64,000 nt of DNA, taken from positions 7,474,649 through 7,538,648 of the forward strand of contig NW_025062477.1 of assembly GCF_000002995.4 (NCBI RefSeq), written 5' to 3'. A model generated the notes under the pieces. That model had not been told where the DNA came from and made no database searches. It worked only from the letters and a program-made list of their open reading frames with translations. Positions 51,301 to 64,000 of the stretch are shown here, one piece after another (the first letter of the stretch is position 1; every line of letters begins with the position of its first letter). This DNA comes from Brugia malayi (taxonomy: Eukaryota; Nematoda; Chromadorea; Rhabditida; Onchocercidae). The position numbers and the translations under genes are program-made.

Positions 51301-54300
51301 AACATGTCAGTTATATAAATTGTTAAGCTGTCGACGTATAGTATGCTTATAGGCTAATCTATCGTAATTAATGAGATTATCTTCTTGCCCTTATCAACAA
51401 TCTTCATTGATAATCATTTCTGACAGCTTGTGACGAGCAAATCCACAACGATCTTCGATACAATACATATGAATGCACCATACAACTTGTCAACAATCAT
51501 TTATATATTGCATTTCAACTGAATCATATAAATTAAAATGCAAGCAACAGGGATGTTTTGGTTATTTTAAAGTTAAATTGAAATAAATAGAAAAACGAAA
51601 ACAAATTAATTGTGGTGGAAGAAATGAAGAACATTTAGCTCATTTTGAATTCCAAACTAATATCACGCAGAATAGATGTCATGCAATCAGATATGTATAT
51701 ATTGCAAATGTAATATTCATCTTTCTGATCCAAGCAAAATTGACCTTAGCTTCGGTCGCTCTATCTACATTAAGAGAGTGAAATATAAAATGAGTCGGCT
51801 TATTATTTCTAAGTTAAATTACTCATCGTTTAAACAATTATTGATGTCATATATATTTGGATAACTATAGAAGATAATTAGTTGTACCAAACAATTAATA
51901 GTCAAAATAGTTAAGGTGATCGCATTTTCCAAGTAAGTAGATATTAAAATAAGGTGATATCAATGGAAGGACGGACAATTTACTATTCAAATGATCACCA
52001 CCATAAACACATCTTATTATACAATATACACCTTGTGACACTCCCTAATTGCTGTGACATCCTATTATGCAAGGGAGTTTGAGATGGCGGTATCTGTTTC
52101 TGTTTGAGGTGTTGTTGTCATGTCAAGCTGATTGGTATCCTCTTCTTATTTGACGACATCAATCAATTTCTCTTTCTCACGGCTCATCTAACCTTTCAAC
52201 AATTTCAACTAATTGTCCACTTTTGCAATATATGAAAAAATTTGGGAAACAATCACTGAATTAATATAAATTCATTAAAAATCTATTCTAAAGTTTCCAG
52301 TATATTATTATCTAAATCATATAAGATAACTTGACAATTGTTGCAGATTATTCAACAGGTAGTAATTTAGACAAAAGAGAAATGTTGAGTTTTATCTCTA
52401 CAGGATTGTTAAGATAATTATTTTAGATATTTTTCCCAGTTGATCTAAATTACAATAAGCACTTCAACTTCATCCTTTTTTTTTCACCCGGGATAAATTG
52501 GAGCAATAAGGTATTGATTGGAATCCACGGATTCAGGAGAACGGGAGAAGAGAAATATAGAACGATGAGTACTAGTTGAGAGATGGAAGGAATTATATCA
52601 ACTCTCCCACGGTTTGCATTGCTCACGTTTCGCATTAAAAATTGCTATTTAGCATTATTTTAAGCGCTTGAAAGGATAGAAAGTTTTCCCGTCATGGCAA
52701 TTTTTGAAATCAAATTTATGCAATTTATCGGTCACACACACACACACACACACACACACCTATCACTTCGTTTTGGTCATTTTTCACAAAATTTACTTTA
52801 GATGTTCTTTAAAAGGTACGAACTTTTAATAACATCGTACTAAAGAAGAAATTTGTTTCAACGGTAAGATAAATGACTTAAAATAATTTAGTTCAGTGAT
52901 CATTCAAAACTTCAACATCCAAAATTACAATAACTTTCATATATGGATCAAAGAACAATGATGATTTTGGAGAAACTGTCTATGTTAAGATTTAACTATT
53001 CGGTTCATCATTACTCCTCAAATTAATAACACAACAAATATCTTTGCAGTATAATAATTATAATGAAATTATATTGGAGAAAGGAAACCGAGCCATATCG
53101 TCTACTACTTTTCGTAATTTATCATTTCCTATAAGTTTAACACCAACCACATCTGATCCTTATTCAAATTATTATGCAAAAACGCAGAAGAAGCATCTAG
53201 CAGTACTACCTTTCACTGGATCATCCGTTCGGTCGTTCGTTCGTTCGTCCATTCATTCATTCAATTGGAATACTAGGTTAGAAAAAGAAAAGCCGCCTTG
53301 CATCTTCTTTCGCTCCTTTTTTCTTCCCTTTTTTTTGCTCGGCCTTTTTTTCACCTATCCACCACCACATAGTAATATAACAGAAGCAAACCTATGCACA
53401 TGCCGTGAGAATTTTTATTCATATTCTTTTTTTTTTTTTTTGAAAGAGGAAAGGGAGGTAACTCGAGAGCTACCGAAAATGATTCTTTCATTTATTATTG
53501 TCGCAGTGATAGTCTAATAGATGTTTCGGGGTGGAAAATTTTTGTCATTTTAATCTGTTTGCTTGTCATTATTGTCCAGAAGAGGAAGGTGTTCTTGAAA
53601 AAGAGAATATTGAAAAAAGATATGAGAATGGCACAATATTGATAAAAGAAAAAATTGTTGTCAGTAATAACTTTATCTATCTTCCTTTTATCAAATATTT
53701 CAGATTGTTACCAACCCTTCAAATAATATAACATGAGAATTTCACAAACTCCTTTATGCAGATACAAAATTTCAGCTGAAAAAAATTTTGAATATCTGAT
53801 AAGTGTTGAAGAGAATATAAATCGACATTTCCTGTTTTTTTTGTTTTTGTTTTTTTGTTTTTCGCTTTTAGCTGGCCATGCGGAAGAAAGTTATAGTTAC
53901 AACGTTCTCTGAGAAGCGTGAGTTATAAATAGAATAAGAAATGTTTAAAGATTGGAAGTTTGGGTGACTTTTAGTTTTGCTTTCATTTGAGCGGAATTGG
54001 ATTATAGAAGAATACCATGCAAGAAACAAAGAAAAATCAGGAGGTCAATTTTGTAAATTATTTCTCAATTGGTGAGGAAATAGTAATAGAAGGCGACTTC
54101 GTTCTGTTTAGGACGCAATCCTTACAGCAACTACAATTCTTGCGTTTTGGTGTATGCAATCTACCGAATTAGAAAAGAATATGCTTTGGAATAACAGGAA
54201 ATCCATACCGACACTCTTAAGTAAACTTTCAGGAATGCTATATAATAAATCAAAGAGTTGGAAAAGGATAGATTTGACATATTTTCCTGTCTTATTTATT

Positions 54301-57300
54301 TTTAATTATTGAAAGTTAATATGAGCCTATTGCACATCTCATTGCACGCGAACATCATTTATCATATACTATCTCCTAAATCGTTATTCGATATTATAAG
54401 TGAAATGTCACTGCTATGTCCCTTCATTAATCGAAGATTAACTTCCACTTTTCATTGTTTGTTGAAAACAAAAGAAATTTTATTTTTGAATGCAAACAAA
54501 GTTTCTGTCATCGCAAAAAATGAAAAAACCCGAATTATTTGTGTGAGTAATTCATAACGAAGAATGAAAAACTAACTTTGAAGAAATTCTTTGCTTATTC
54601 TTATTTGATCATATTATTGTCACAGATCAACTGATAAACTATTTTCTTATCTATTTTCCCTTCTTTCTTTGTTCCTTTTTTTTAATTGAAAATTTTCTTT
54701 ATTTTTTTTCTTTATATTTTTGCAACACATCTTTTTTTTTCCTGTGTAATAGAATAATAATTCAATTCATGGATGAGTTTATGCCCTCTTTAACGGAGTA
54801 ATTCGAGCAGCTGCCATTTCACCTTTTTTTCCCGTTTATTTAAGGGGATGCAGTAATTCGTGGCGGTTATAAAACAAACATTTCTTGCTCAACATAAATA
54901 AACCTTTTTTCTGTAATCGATATCTTACTCTTTTGCCTTTCTTTCCTCATTTTATGTTCTTTTATTTCTATTTTTATTACTTATAGTCGAAAAAAAAGAA
55001 AGAAAAACGAGAAATAGTTGCTTTATTTAAAAGAAAAATTCTTTATTTCAAAAAATGATAAATTTCTGAAAAAAAAAAAACCTTTTAATGTGAGATAAAA
55101 GTAAAGATTATGTGTATCGTGAAACTGTATAAAGCATTGCTCAGACAGTAAATTTCCAATTTCCAATCAATAATTATTCGTCATTAATTAACTGTATAGT
55201 TTAATTAGAAGTTAACAACTTGGATAATAAAAGCATAATTCTTGGAATTATATGATTTGAATAAGGAGGATGTGGAAAGGAAAAAGAAGTGCACTTGATA
55301 TGATTGAAAGAATACTGCAATACTGAAAATGGAGTTTTTTTTTTTTTTTTTTTTTCTTATTATAAGTTCTATTATAATAAGTATTTTAAAGCATTTTAAA
55401 ATTTCTCCATATAACATGAGATTTTTGTTAAGGATAACGGATGCAAAGAAATGTATTCGTTGCAAAGAATACATCTCAAAGACCGATATGGTAATGAAAA
55501 TACGAACGTTAACTTATCACGCAGCATGCTTCTCATGCTCAAGTTGCGAAAAGAAGCTAACAGTTGGAGAAGAATTCGTTTTTCGAGAACGTGAAGACGA
55601 TGTATTATGTCGTGTTGATTGTGATGCAACTAATATTGAGGTGAGAAGAAATGACATAACGGCTTCTTTAAGATATTACCTTGTCATATTCGTTGTAAAG
55701 ATAAGATTTAAGCCATTTAAGCTATTGCAGGTTTCTTTTCTTGTTTTTGTTATAATATCTCATAAATATTATTATACAGCAACCATCCTCAATCAAAACG
55801 GATATTTATGGACGAGAAGATGAAGATGGATGGGACGGCTCAACTTTGACAAGTCTGGATAATCAAATGTCAAGTACCCCACCACTTTCACTTCGAAGTC
55901 CTAAATCAGATGAGGTTGATGGAAAATTTTTCTCGGATATTTTAATCTTTTTTTTCAATCTTTTGTAAAATTTCCTTGCTCTGAAATGATTCCTAATAAT
56001 TTCTTCTGGAATTATATATCTCATATGTAGAAAAATATAGATAGATTGAACGAAGGTCAGCAGATCATCATATCAGAATATTTTAGTTGTGCTGCCAGTT
56101 TTGAAATGCTTAGTTAGAATATTGGGATGATACTCAAACTATACAATCTTTATTATATTGCGTTCTGTAATTCATATTTGACAATATTTTAGAAGAAAGG
56201 TAATTCTCTAATTAGTGGACTATTGATAAACTACTATCGTGAATTTCAGATTGTAACTACATTTAATAGTTCGAAATCACAAATGAAAAAGAACAAGAAG
56301 GACAAACAAGTGACTTTTTTTGTTCTTATAAGAAAAAAGATGAAATTAGAACTTTTGTGGGTTTTTTTAAACTCATATCATGTTTTGGATGAAAAGTGTC
56401 GTAGTTTATTTTTAAAATTTCATCAAATGATTTAGTCGATTTTTGACTTTCCAGTCGACTAGAGTTCGAACGGTCCTTAATGAGAAGCAGCTAATGACCC
56501 TCAAAGCATGCTATGCGGCTAATGCTCGGCCAGATGCTATGATGAAAGAACACCTCGTCGAAATGACCGGTACTTGACTCTTTCATATTGTTTTCAACAT
56601 TACTGTTTACTTCAAATTAGCTCTTATCATTTGTGAAGGAGTGACTAATGGATAACATCAATTTTAAGTATGCAAAATAATCAGCAATACATTTTGTAAA
56701 AATAAAGTTATTTACAACAACATTTTCATAGGTCTAAGTCCACGTGTGATACGTGTATGGTTCCAAAACAAACGCTGCAAAGATAAGAAGCGACAAATTG
56801 CAATGAAACATTTACAACAGAAGGCCGAAACAGTTAGTTTTAGAAAATAATCTGATTTTTTGTATTCACTGCGGCTTTCTTGGAAGTTATATATTTGATA
56901 AATCCACTGTATATCTTCTGGTACCATGCATTCCTGGAATCACTGAGCTTCTCTTGTGATACGCATGCATGCATTTGTTTACTTAATTGAATGGTTCTTC
57001 TACTGTCCATCGTCTCCTTAAATGTCAAAGGTCTTATACCATTCATACTTTATTGAACGTTACTCACTGAAAAGTATCACCAGGAGAAAAAATCAGTCAA
57101 GTCAATCAGCCGATAGTTGCTATCTTTAAATCATGACATGTTCATTTTTTTGTTTGTTTTAGGTTGAATTTAATCAAGTAGTAATCAATTATTGGAAATA
57201 TATAAAGTACATTGGTAATTTATAGAAATTTTTAAATAATGCAGATAAGTATAAATAGAATCATAGCTTCTTTGTACCCTTTAATCTTTTCAAGGGAATA

Positions 57301-60300
57301 AATCAAGAGTTTAGTAGATAAATATAATCAAAATTTAGGGATATTGCTGCATAGTTGTGTTCAACACAATGGAGGGAATTTTTTAAGGAAGAAAGTCTCA
57401 AATAAATTTAAGGTTAAATTTAATTTGAAGTTGTGAAGAAATATTCACCTTTGGGAATCATTATAAAACACTTTTCTTAAGTAGCTATATTTCGCTTGCC
57501 TAAGCCTTTTTCCATGATTATCGGTACATAAAAATAGTTATGATAATCGTGGTGACTGATAAATGCAAACATAATTTTGATTCGTCCAATTTTGAGTCGT
57601 ATCTTCTTTCTACCTATAACCAGCCAACACTCTGCCTAGTTATCGCCAAAATACTTTAAAATAAAAAGTAAATATTTGAACAACAGAAGCAAAAGCCAAT
57701 AAAAAATTTTTAATTTTCATAAATTAATTTCATAAATTATCTACAGGATGGGATTGTGGTCCATTTGTATGCATGTATGTGTGTATGTATTTGTTGTATC
57801 TGTGTGTGTGTAGGTTGAATGTTAACGCCACCTGGACAAAATTTCCTAACGAAAACTGATCACATACGGATGACCGACCAAAACGACAAATAGACATTTG
57901 TTCTGCTATGTTCGATTGACATTATCATTGGTTTTTGATAATATATAGCTGATAACACTTTTTTCTGGTAATATATAACTGATAACATATTTGATGACAA
58001 TTCTAGTTTTTCCATAATATTTTGCATATTTTTTCTGATATAATAGAGTTACAATTTATGATATCTACAATGATTTTTTCCAAATTACTTATTACTATTT
58101 AGCATCAAAATCTATTATTGAATAGAAAATAAAATATCAACTAAAAGTGAAAAATGAAATTTAAGAAAATATTTGAATAGTTTAAAAGAAAACTAATTAC
58201 CTTCTCACGCTGTATTATTCTAAGATTACAATGCTTTACTTATTTTCACACATTCTTGTTTAACAGTTGAATTGCTGCTGGGAAGAATTTGATAGAGAAA
58301 CAGTATGTGAACACATATGTGACACTACTGCTACTGAAGATGTTAAGATCTTATCAGAATAAAATATGTGAGATGACCACAGCGAGAGGTCATCTGAGAA
58401 CATCAACAATAAATTTCATAGCTTATCGATTAACTGTTGACTGTGAGAATAACTTTCTGCCATATTCAACCTTTTTAGAACTTTCTCATCCTCAGTGATG
58501 ACTTTCACCTTCAATATTATATGTGCATACTAATGTTTCCAGCTATTTTCAAAAAAACTTGAAATTTGAGTAGTAACAATAAAAAAAAATGCTCGGTGAA
58601 ATTGAAATTAAGCCGATATTGAAATAAGTTTAAATTTCGATGAAATGAAACGTTTTTAAATTTCAAATTCAAAAAGGAATTGAAGGATATGAATCATTAG
58701 CATCTAACCAGAAATTAAATAAATTAGCATGGAAAGATGAGATGAGGAAGAGTTATCTGAGTGAGCATATGTTCTGGAATAGCTTATATAGTTCTTAACG
58801 ATCTCTCTAGGTACTTAAGCAAACGGCCATATGCCTCATTTTTTTATCTATATTAAACAAACAAATGATGATAGTTTGTATACATTGAAATGCGGGAAAA
58901 CTAGTTATCAATTAGAATCAAAAAAAAAAATATGAATTTCGATCATATTTCGTATTATTTATTAATTAATTTACTGATTAATAATTAATATGACGAAGGA
59001 CAAATATTTTAACAAGCCTTAGTTCTTCATTTCACCGTCAATATTTTCCTGCGAACTACTTCAATCAAAGATAGTGTCTGGTAGTTTTGAGCTCTCTTAG
59101 GTCGTTTAAGTTTTAGTAGCATATTGGTTTGATTTCAGGACAACTTTGCAATTCTATCGTTTTTAAAATAAACAATCAGGGCAATAGGAAACAGGTGGAA
59201 CGATGGATAAAGCTTTTTTCTTCGATATTATCAGTTTTTATTTGATGGAAAAGAAATGAAATAGTGAAGTGAGTTTTAAAAGAGTTGAAAAATAAGTTGC
59301 AATCTCAAGAAACTCTCCACTCCATTTAATAATTTTTGTCAAAAAAAAAAAAAAAAAAAATGAAATTACCCCTCAAAAAAAGGACAGGATGAAATTTCAT
59401 TCAATTCATTTAATACATAAATGCCTATCTATCATAAATAATTTTCGCTTATCTTTTTTCTTTTTATTTCGAATACAGTAATTTGCATCGTGATTGAAGT
59501 GTTTATATTGATGACTTTTGATAAACACTCGTAAATTGTTTCTTTTGAAGAGACTGAAGGAAAAAAGAGGAAGAAAACTACTTGACCGATGCATTGGAAG
59601 GAAATAAGGCCTAAAAAGGAAAGCATAACTAAGTGTCATTCGTATGCAAAGCGCCGTTCCTTTAGCTCTATTAGTTCTGTTAAAACTAGTTTTTCATAAA
59701 TTAAATTTAATGAATCATTGAAATTATCAAAATTTCCAAATTATTATTCAATTTAACTTTCAATTCGCCTCCTTTTAGCATACACTTCATTAAATATCAT
59801 CTAATAGACACATTTCTTACTCAATTTAGAAAAAAAATTTCATTTAAATGAGAGCACTCATATTTGCGCATGCTTCTATATATATAAATTCGGTTCACTG
59901 CGCATTAGGACAATGAAATAAATCAGTGTTATACATATATATATGTGCGTTAGGGCATTGAAGTGAACAAGTGAGCCATAGGCCCAAATTCAAATACCGT
60001 AATAAAATGAAGCACTTCAGCGGTTCACATTTTAACCCAGTGAAGCGGAAGAGGCCATGCACACCTCTCTCTCATTTGTCAACCTATAGATGACAACTTG
60101 AAAGCGTGAATGATAATTCATTCCTAGAAGAGAAGTTGACAATAAGCAGAACCACTAGTATCAAGGCCTTTCCAGGTTTCCAACAGATGAAATTACTTCC
60201 TGCGATAATGACATCAATGATGTAATTCGTGGAATGATTGTGTATGGTTGAGGAATGGCAAAATTACCCATATTTATTTATTTAGAAAAATACAGAATTG

Positions 60301-62291
60301 TTGAAGGATGCGAATTTGTTTGTGTGCTGAGGGTTTAAATTAAAATTTAAATTAGATTGAAATTAAGTCTGTAGTATTTCAGCTGGAGATCTTCACTGAA
60401 TTACCTCTCCTAACATTTGATAATAACTGATTCTATCATTTTGCACAGTTATTACTTATTGATCTTATAGATGAGTTAAAGTGCGATACATTGAAATATG
60501 GTGCGTTTTCATATCTATTGAATGATGTTGTGTGACAATTATTTTTGTTTATGTATTGGTTTCGTTACTCGTAATAGGAAGGGAATAGGATTTTAAGTTC
60601 ATTAGATCGATATTCAGAGTCTAATTCCTTGCAAAACCATATCATCTAACATCGAACATGGCTAAGTTCATCTAATGTAATGTTTTATCTCGGGGACTCC
60701 CTCTGTGTTAATGGATTCAAAAAAAAGATTTCTAGACCGTGAATTGTGAAAAGATATGTCTCTTTCTATCCAAGTTTAAGGTTATCAAAGATGTACAATT
60801 AGTAAGCTTAATTATATTCAAAGATTAAGGAGCAACTAATGATCCCTATCACTGTTTAATAAATTTTCATTATGCTGTATTATTCATCAGTGGTGTTAAT
60901 TTATGATTGTTGATAGGTATGAATTACGATTATTGTTTTTGTGATGAAATTGTTTTTTTATTGATTGGCTTAGATATTTTTCAGATATTTTGCAAGATAT
61001 TTTTTCAGGAAAGAGCTATTACGGGGGTACGATTGGGCGGAGTTGGTCCACTGATAGCTGCGTCACCAACACCACATAGTGACCCGAACTTAATCGGCAT
61101 CCAACCCGTGGATATTCACCAATTTCCACAGAATCCGAATATATGGTCTGGTTTGGAAGCTATAAATGCTCAAGGAGGCATGCCACAACCTCAGCATGCA
61201 TCACTGCAGCAGTCCACATTGCAACAGCCTTCACCATATGCTCAAATTGTATGATTTTAAGTCTCATTTTAAGCATCTGTATTTTTTAAATGAAAGACTT
61301 TTAAAAAATAATTTGATAATAACTTGACGGATATTTTTGAAGACAAAATGGAAATATGTCAAAGTTCTCAGTTGTTTCCATTTATAAAAGCCAAAGAAAT
61401 GAAGGAAATCTTGCAGTATGATTAGTGATTTCTAGTTTACTCTTGCATTGGGCTATTTATTTTAACTTGAAAGTACAACTTGTTAGAAAGTATGGCTGTG
61501 GGTCATCTAGAGTTCCGACAAGTAAAATAATAGTATAGGACAACTGACTTTTGTATTTGGTGCATGACATATGCGCGCTCAGTTCTTTGCTTTACTTCCT
61601 GTATTCCGTTCTTACCGTGCTAACAGCTGCGCAAACATACTTCAAAGTTCGCGAACTATTTGCATCACTTCCTCTCTTCAGTAAGCAGAGGGTACTAATA
61701 ACACCTTTTCAAATGTTATCCCTTCTTTCTCCTACTCCCTACTCCCTTTTATCAAGATATTTAAATAAATTTGACTTAACTATCATTTTCTTTCGTAAAA
61801 ACTAGCATATTATGCTAAGAGTGAAGTTGAGATACAGTTCTGAATTCATCAAATTAAGGTGAACATGATTTAATCAAAAATTCACACATTGCAAAAGAGT
61901 ATTTCTATAAACTGAAAAACTGACTTTTCAGATCCGAAATTGTATTCAATCTAGCTTACCACCTCTAATCTTAAATTAAATATTTTGATTGCATTTATTT
62001 TCCAACTACATTAATTTCATTATTACTTCAACTCATAATTTATTATAGAAGTTTTTTCTTTTGAAAAACTTTTGAAACTAATGCATTATCGTGGCCAATT
62101 GTTTGTAGATGCCACCACCGCCACCTCACTATGCAGATTTGGGGAACGATTTGAGTAGCAGTGGTTATAGTAACATGATGTCCGCGACCGGACCAAACAA
62201 TCATCTTTTCTCGGTCAATATGGGCACAGACCTCGAATTTTCGCCTCAAGTGAATGCTTCTGATTTATCATCGCCATCATGCAGCGAGTAG
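45318..62291 (+). CDS. lim-7: Islet-class LIM-homeodomain transcription factor (ISL1/ISL2; C. elegans lim-7 type)
   Basis: Nuclear transcription factor that specifies neurons and other cell types in animals. Exons: 45318-45447, 47629-47688, 47943-48007, 49792-49877, 55433-55640, 55780-55914, 56455-56569, 56732-56832, 61009-61248, 62109-62291; phases agree, 440 residues. LIM1 (about 58-111) starts [20 protein letters not shown], close to vertebrate Islet; LIM2 (about 121-178) contains [16 protein letters not shown]. The homeodomain (about 229-288) has [26 protein letters not shown] and the recognition helix [16 protein letters not shown], which is diagnostic for Islet. The C-terminus is rich in Gln, Pro and Ser and ends DLSSPSCSE. 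The start is uncertain: the same frame is open back to 44961 and includes Ser/Asn and Gly tracts but no ATG before 45318, so either translation starts there or an upstream exon is spliced in. Introns of 2.2, 1.8, 5.6 and 4.2 kb are far longer than in the other genes here. Confidence 0.95.
49878..55432 (+). other. 5.6 kb Islet intron between the LIM1 and LIM2 exons
   Basis: No exon is needed here, because phases match directly (AG|G giving Arg). It contains a (CA)n run at 52733-52759 and scattered chance frames, the longest at 53044-53517 with low-complexity content. Long introns in such genes often hold enhancers; none can be pointed to by eye. Confidence 0.7.
52733..52759. repeat. (CA)n microsatellite in an Islet intron
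   Basis: About 13 CA dinucleotides without interruption. Confidence 0.95.
56833..61008 (+). other. 4.2 kb Islet intron after the homeobox
   Basis: Phase 0 on both sides (ACA then GAA), so no extra exon is required. I see only AT-rich sequence, a poly-A run at 59341-59360 and short TA repeats near 59880 and 59935. Confidence 0.7.
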
Positions 62292-64000
62292 AATATATCT
62301 ACGACCGTACAAATCCATCAGTTTCACTTATGAAAAATCTCCTTAGTGCTAAAGATTGTCTTCTTATTTAAAACAAAAAAAGTTTTTTGTTTTTTATTGG
62401 TACAGTACAATACAATTTGTGTCATACAACTTACAATTTAAAATATAATACAATTAAATGCTGTAATTAGGTGCGTATTCAAATAATTTATTCATTTCGA
62501 ACATATTTTGCCTACTACCTCAGCACTTTGTAACTGCTTTTTGCTTAAAATCCTTTTTTTTTTTTCAAGATGCAGTTCCAATCTGGAATTGAACCGAGAG
62601 TGACAAATTCATCAGTTTTTTTAAACAAATGAGGAGATTTCCAGAATTGCTTCCGAGATCTTATGGATAAATCCTTACGCTGCTGTTGTCGGTGACGGTT
62701 ATATTTCATATTAGTGTCAAAAAAAGTTGATGAAATATTTGTTTAGTACAAAATGCAGGGATATTGCTTTATTGTTGTTACATTGTTGTACATAACAGTA
62801 GTTTATAGATGCCGATGTTGCCGATATTTTTTCTTGCATTTATCATTTTTTAGCTAATTTTTCAAATTTCTAAATTTCCATTGTGCAAATTAGACTTAAT
62901 TCATTGTAGGAAAGATGTCTGATTTTTTCATAGAAAACGTATGAATGAAAGATTCACAAAATATCATGGAATTTAAATTAAAAGATTCTTAAGCTATAAC
63001 CAAAATAATTTGTTATAAATGATTATACTGCAAATTTTGTAATCTTTTTTCTTGTTGGTATAAATTTTTTCTTTTAAATTTTAGTGATGCAAATTATTAG
63101 TGAAACTATTTTTGTTTCAAATTTCTATTTGCGCGTTTGTCTCAAATTTCCATTTACAATTATATCTCAGTAACTTATGTGTGTTTGAAATGAAAGGTCA
63201 ATTAACTAGGCTATTCTTTCAAGATTTTAAAAAATTATCATCAAATAGCAGTATAACATTTTGGTAATCCATTTTTCTAATTCTGGGAAAGATATTTCAG
63301 GTATGCTCTTATCTTGCGCAAGGTTAATAGAGATAAAGAGATAGGAACATATAAAGCATATATATATATATATATATATATAATCGTTTGCTTGAAAGCT
63401 TTCTGGATCCGGATTTTTCCTGTGGTAGCACCAGAATGACATTATTCTAAGAAACTCCGTGGCACTAAACAATTTTTTTGACCTTTGTCTGTTTTAATTT
63501 GAATTTCCTACGTTGAAATGATTAAGTTTTATACTTTTTCCTTGAATTTGAATTAAACTAAATTTAACTGAAGAAATTTGCAATTTCTACAATGCTAATG
63601 CAAATTCAGACTTACCATGATTCTGATTTATCGACTTATCTTAAATGCATTTTTGTAAAATGGCAATAAGGAGTTAACAAATCAACGTTAATGTAATAAT
63701 GTGAGCTAGAACGAGACTTTTTCTAATCGGCTGGAAGCTTTTAATGCTCTCAGGAAGAAAGCCATTATATCCAGCAACAGGACTGAAAATACATCAAATA
63801 GTGTATGTGCAATAATCATATAGAAAATTTTTTTTCGAACTGTTAAAAACAAGTTAAAGTGGAAGACATATTTTATAAAGAACTTCCCTATCTTAATCCA
63901 AATTCCTGAATCTGCTGGAGGAAGTTCAAAAGATATGTAGATTAGGCATGACTGTCCAAACGATAGTTTAATTGACATGCTGCAAAGTGACAGATACTTT
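62292..64000. other. Sequence downstream of the Islet stop codon
   Basis: No recognisable gene on either strand. It should include the Islet 3' untranslated region. A (TA)n run lies at 63358-63382. The minus-strand open frame at 63706-63978 has no family resemblance and is probably chance. Confidence 0.5.
63358..63382. repeat. (TA)n microsatellite
   Basis: About 25 bp of TA dinucleotides downstream of the Islet gene. Confidence 0.95.

Noticed and set aside
53044..53517. 157-codon open frame inside the large Islet intron
   Set aside because: It is low-complexity, has Phe runs from poly-T, matches no family and is not needed by exon phases. It looks like a chance frame.
63706..63978. 90-codon minus-strand frame with hydrophobic segments
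   Set aside because: No family resemblance, typical of AT-rich chance frames.

Overview
The window looks like a gene-containing stretch of a nematode nuclear genome. It is strongly AT-rich, its genes are cut into many short exons by introns with T-rich 'tttcag'-type acceptors, and the recognisable proteins are animal families. The base composition would fit a spirurid or filarial worm, but this is an inference from composition and gene content, not a species call. I see no bacterial, viral or transposon genes, no CRISPR array and no recognisable tRNA or rRNA.

All seven genes I can support lie on the + strand. I rebuilt their exons by joining frames across GT-AG (three times GC-AG) introns, and phases agree at every junction listed. 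(1) 3191-10735: a membrane-anchored dipeptidyl peptidase of the DPP4/DPP6/DPP10 family; the first coding exon was not found. (2) 12101-15709: a complete hnRNP F/H-type protein with three RRMs, 369 aa. (3) 16777-19864: an inositol polyphosphate 5-phosphatase consisting of little more than the catalytic domain; 5' end unresolved. (4) 20773-26421: an OCRL/INPP5B-type phosphatase with catalytic, ASH and RhoGAP-like regions, 699 aa; genes 3 and 4 are a tandem duplication with matching exon phases. (5) 27391-30048: a SYAP1-like BSD-domain protein, 378 aa. (6) 34407-36298: the conserved C-terminal half of a Headcase (HECA) homologue; 5' exons not found. (7) 45318-62291: an Islet-class LIM-homeodomain factor (C. 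elegans lim-7 type), 440 aa from the first in-frame ATG.

Layout: genes 1-5 are packed with gaps of roughly 0.9-1.4 kb. Then come about 4.4 kb of non-coding sequence, the Headcase exons, a 9 kb gene-poor stretch carrying a 320 bp (GAT)n microsatellite, and the 17 kb Islet gene with introns of 2.2, 1.8, 5.6 and 4.2 kb. This contrast between compact housekeeping genes and an extended developmental regulator is typical of animal genomes.

The most unusual features are: three GC-AG introns among about 63 inferred introns, each forced by reading phase and each with the donor GCAAGT; a possible alternative donor adding 46 in-frame residues to the peptidase; a peptidase that joins a DPP6/DPP10-like membrane anchor to an intact catalytic triad; the duplicated phosphatase that lost its ASH and RhoGAP parts; and several non-coding repeats (a 17 bp perfect inverted repeat in a peptidase intron, a 44 bp tandem repeat just upstream of the hnRNP gene). 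I found no convincing novel multi-gene system.
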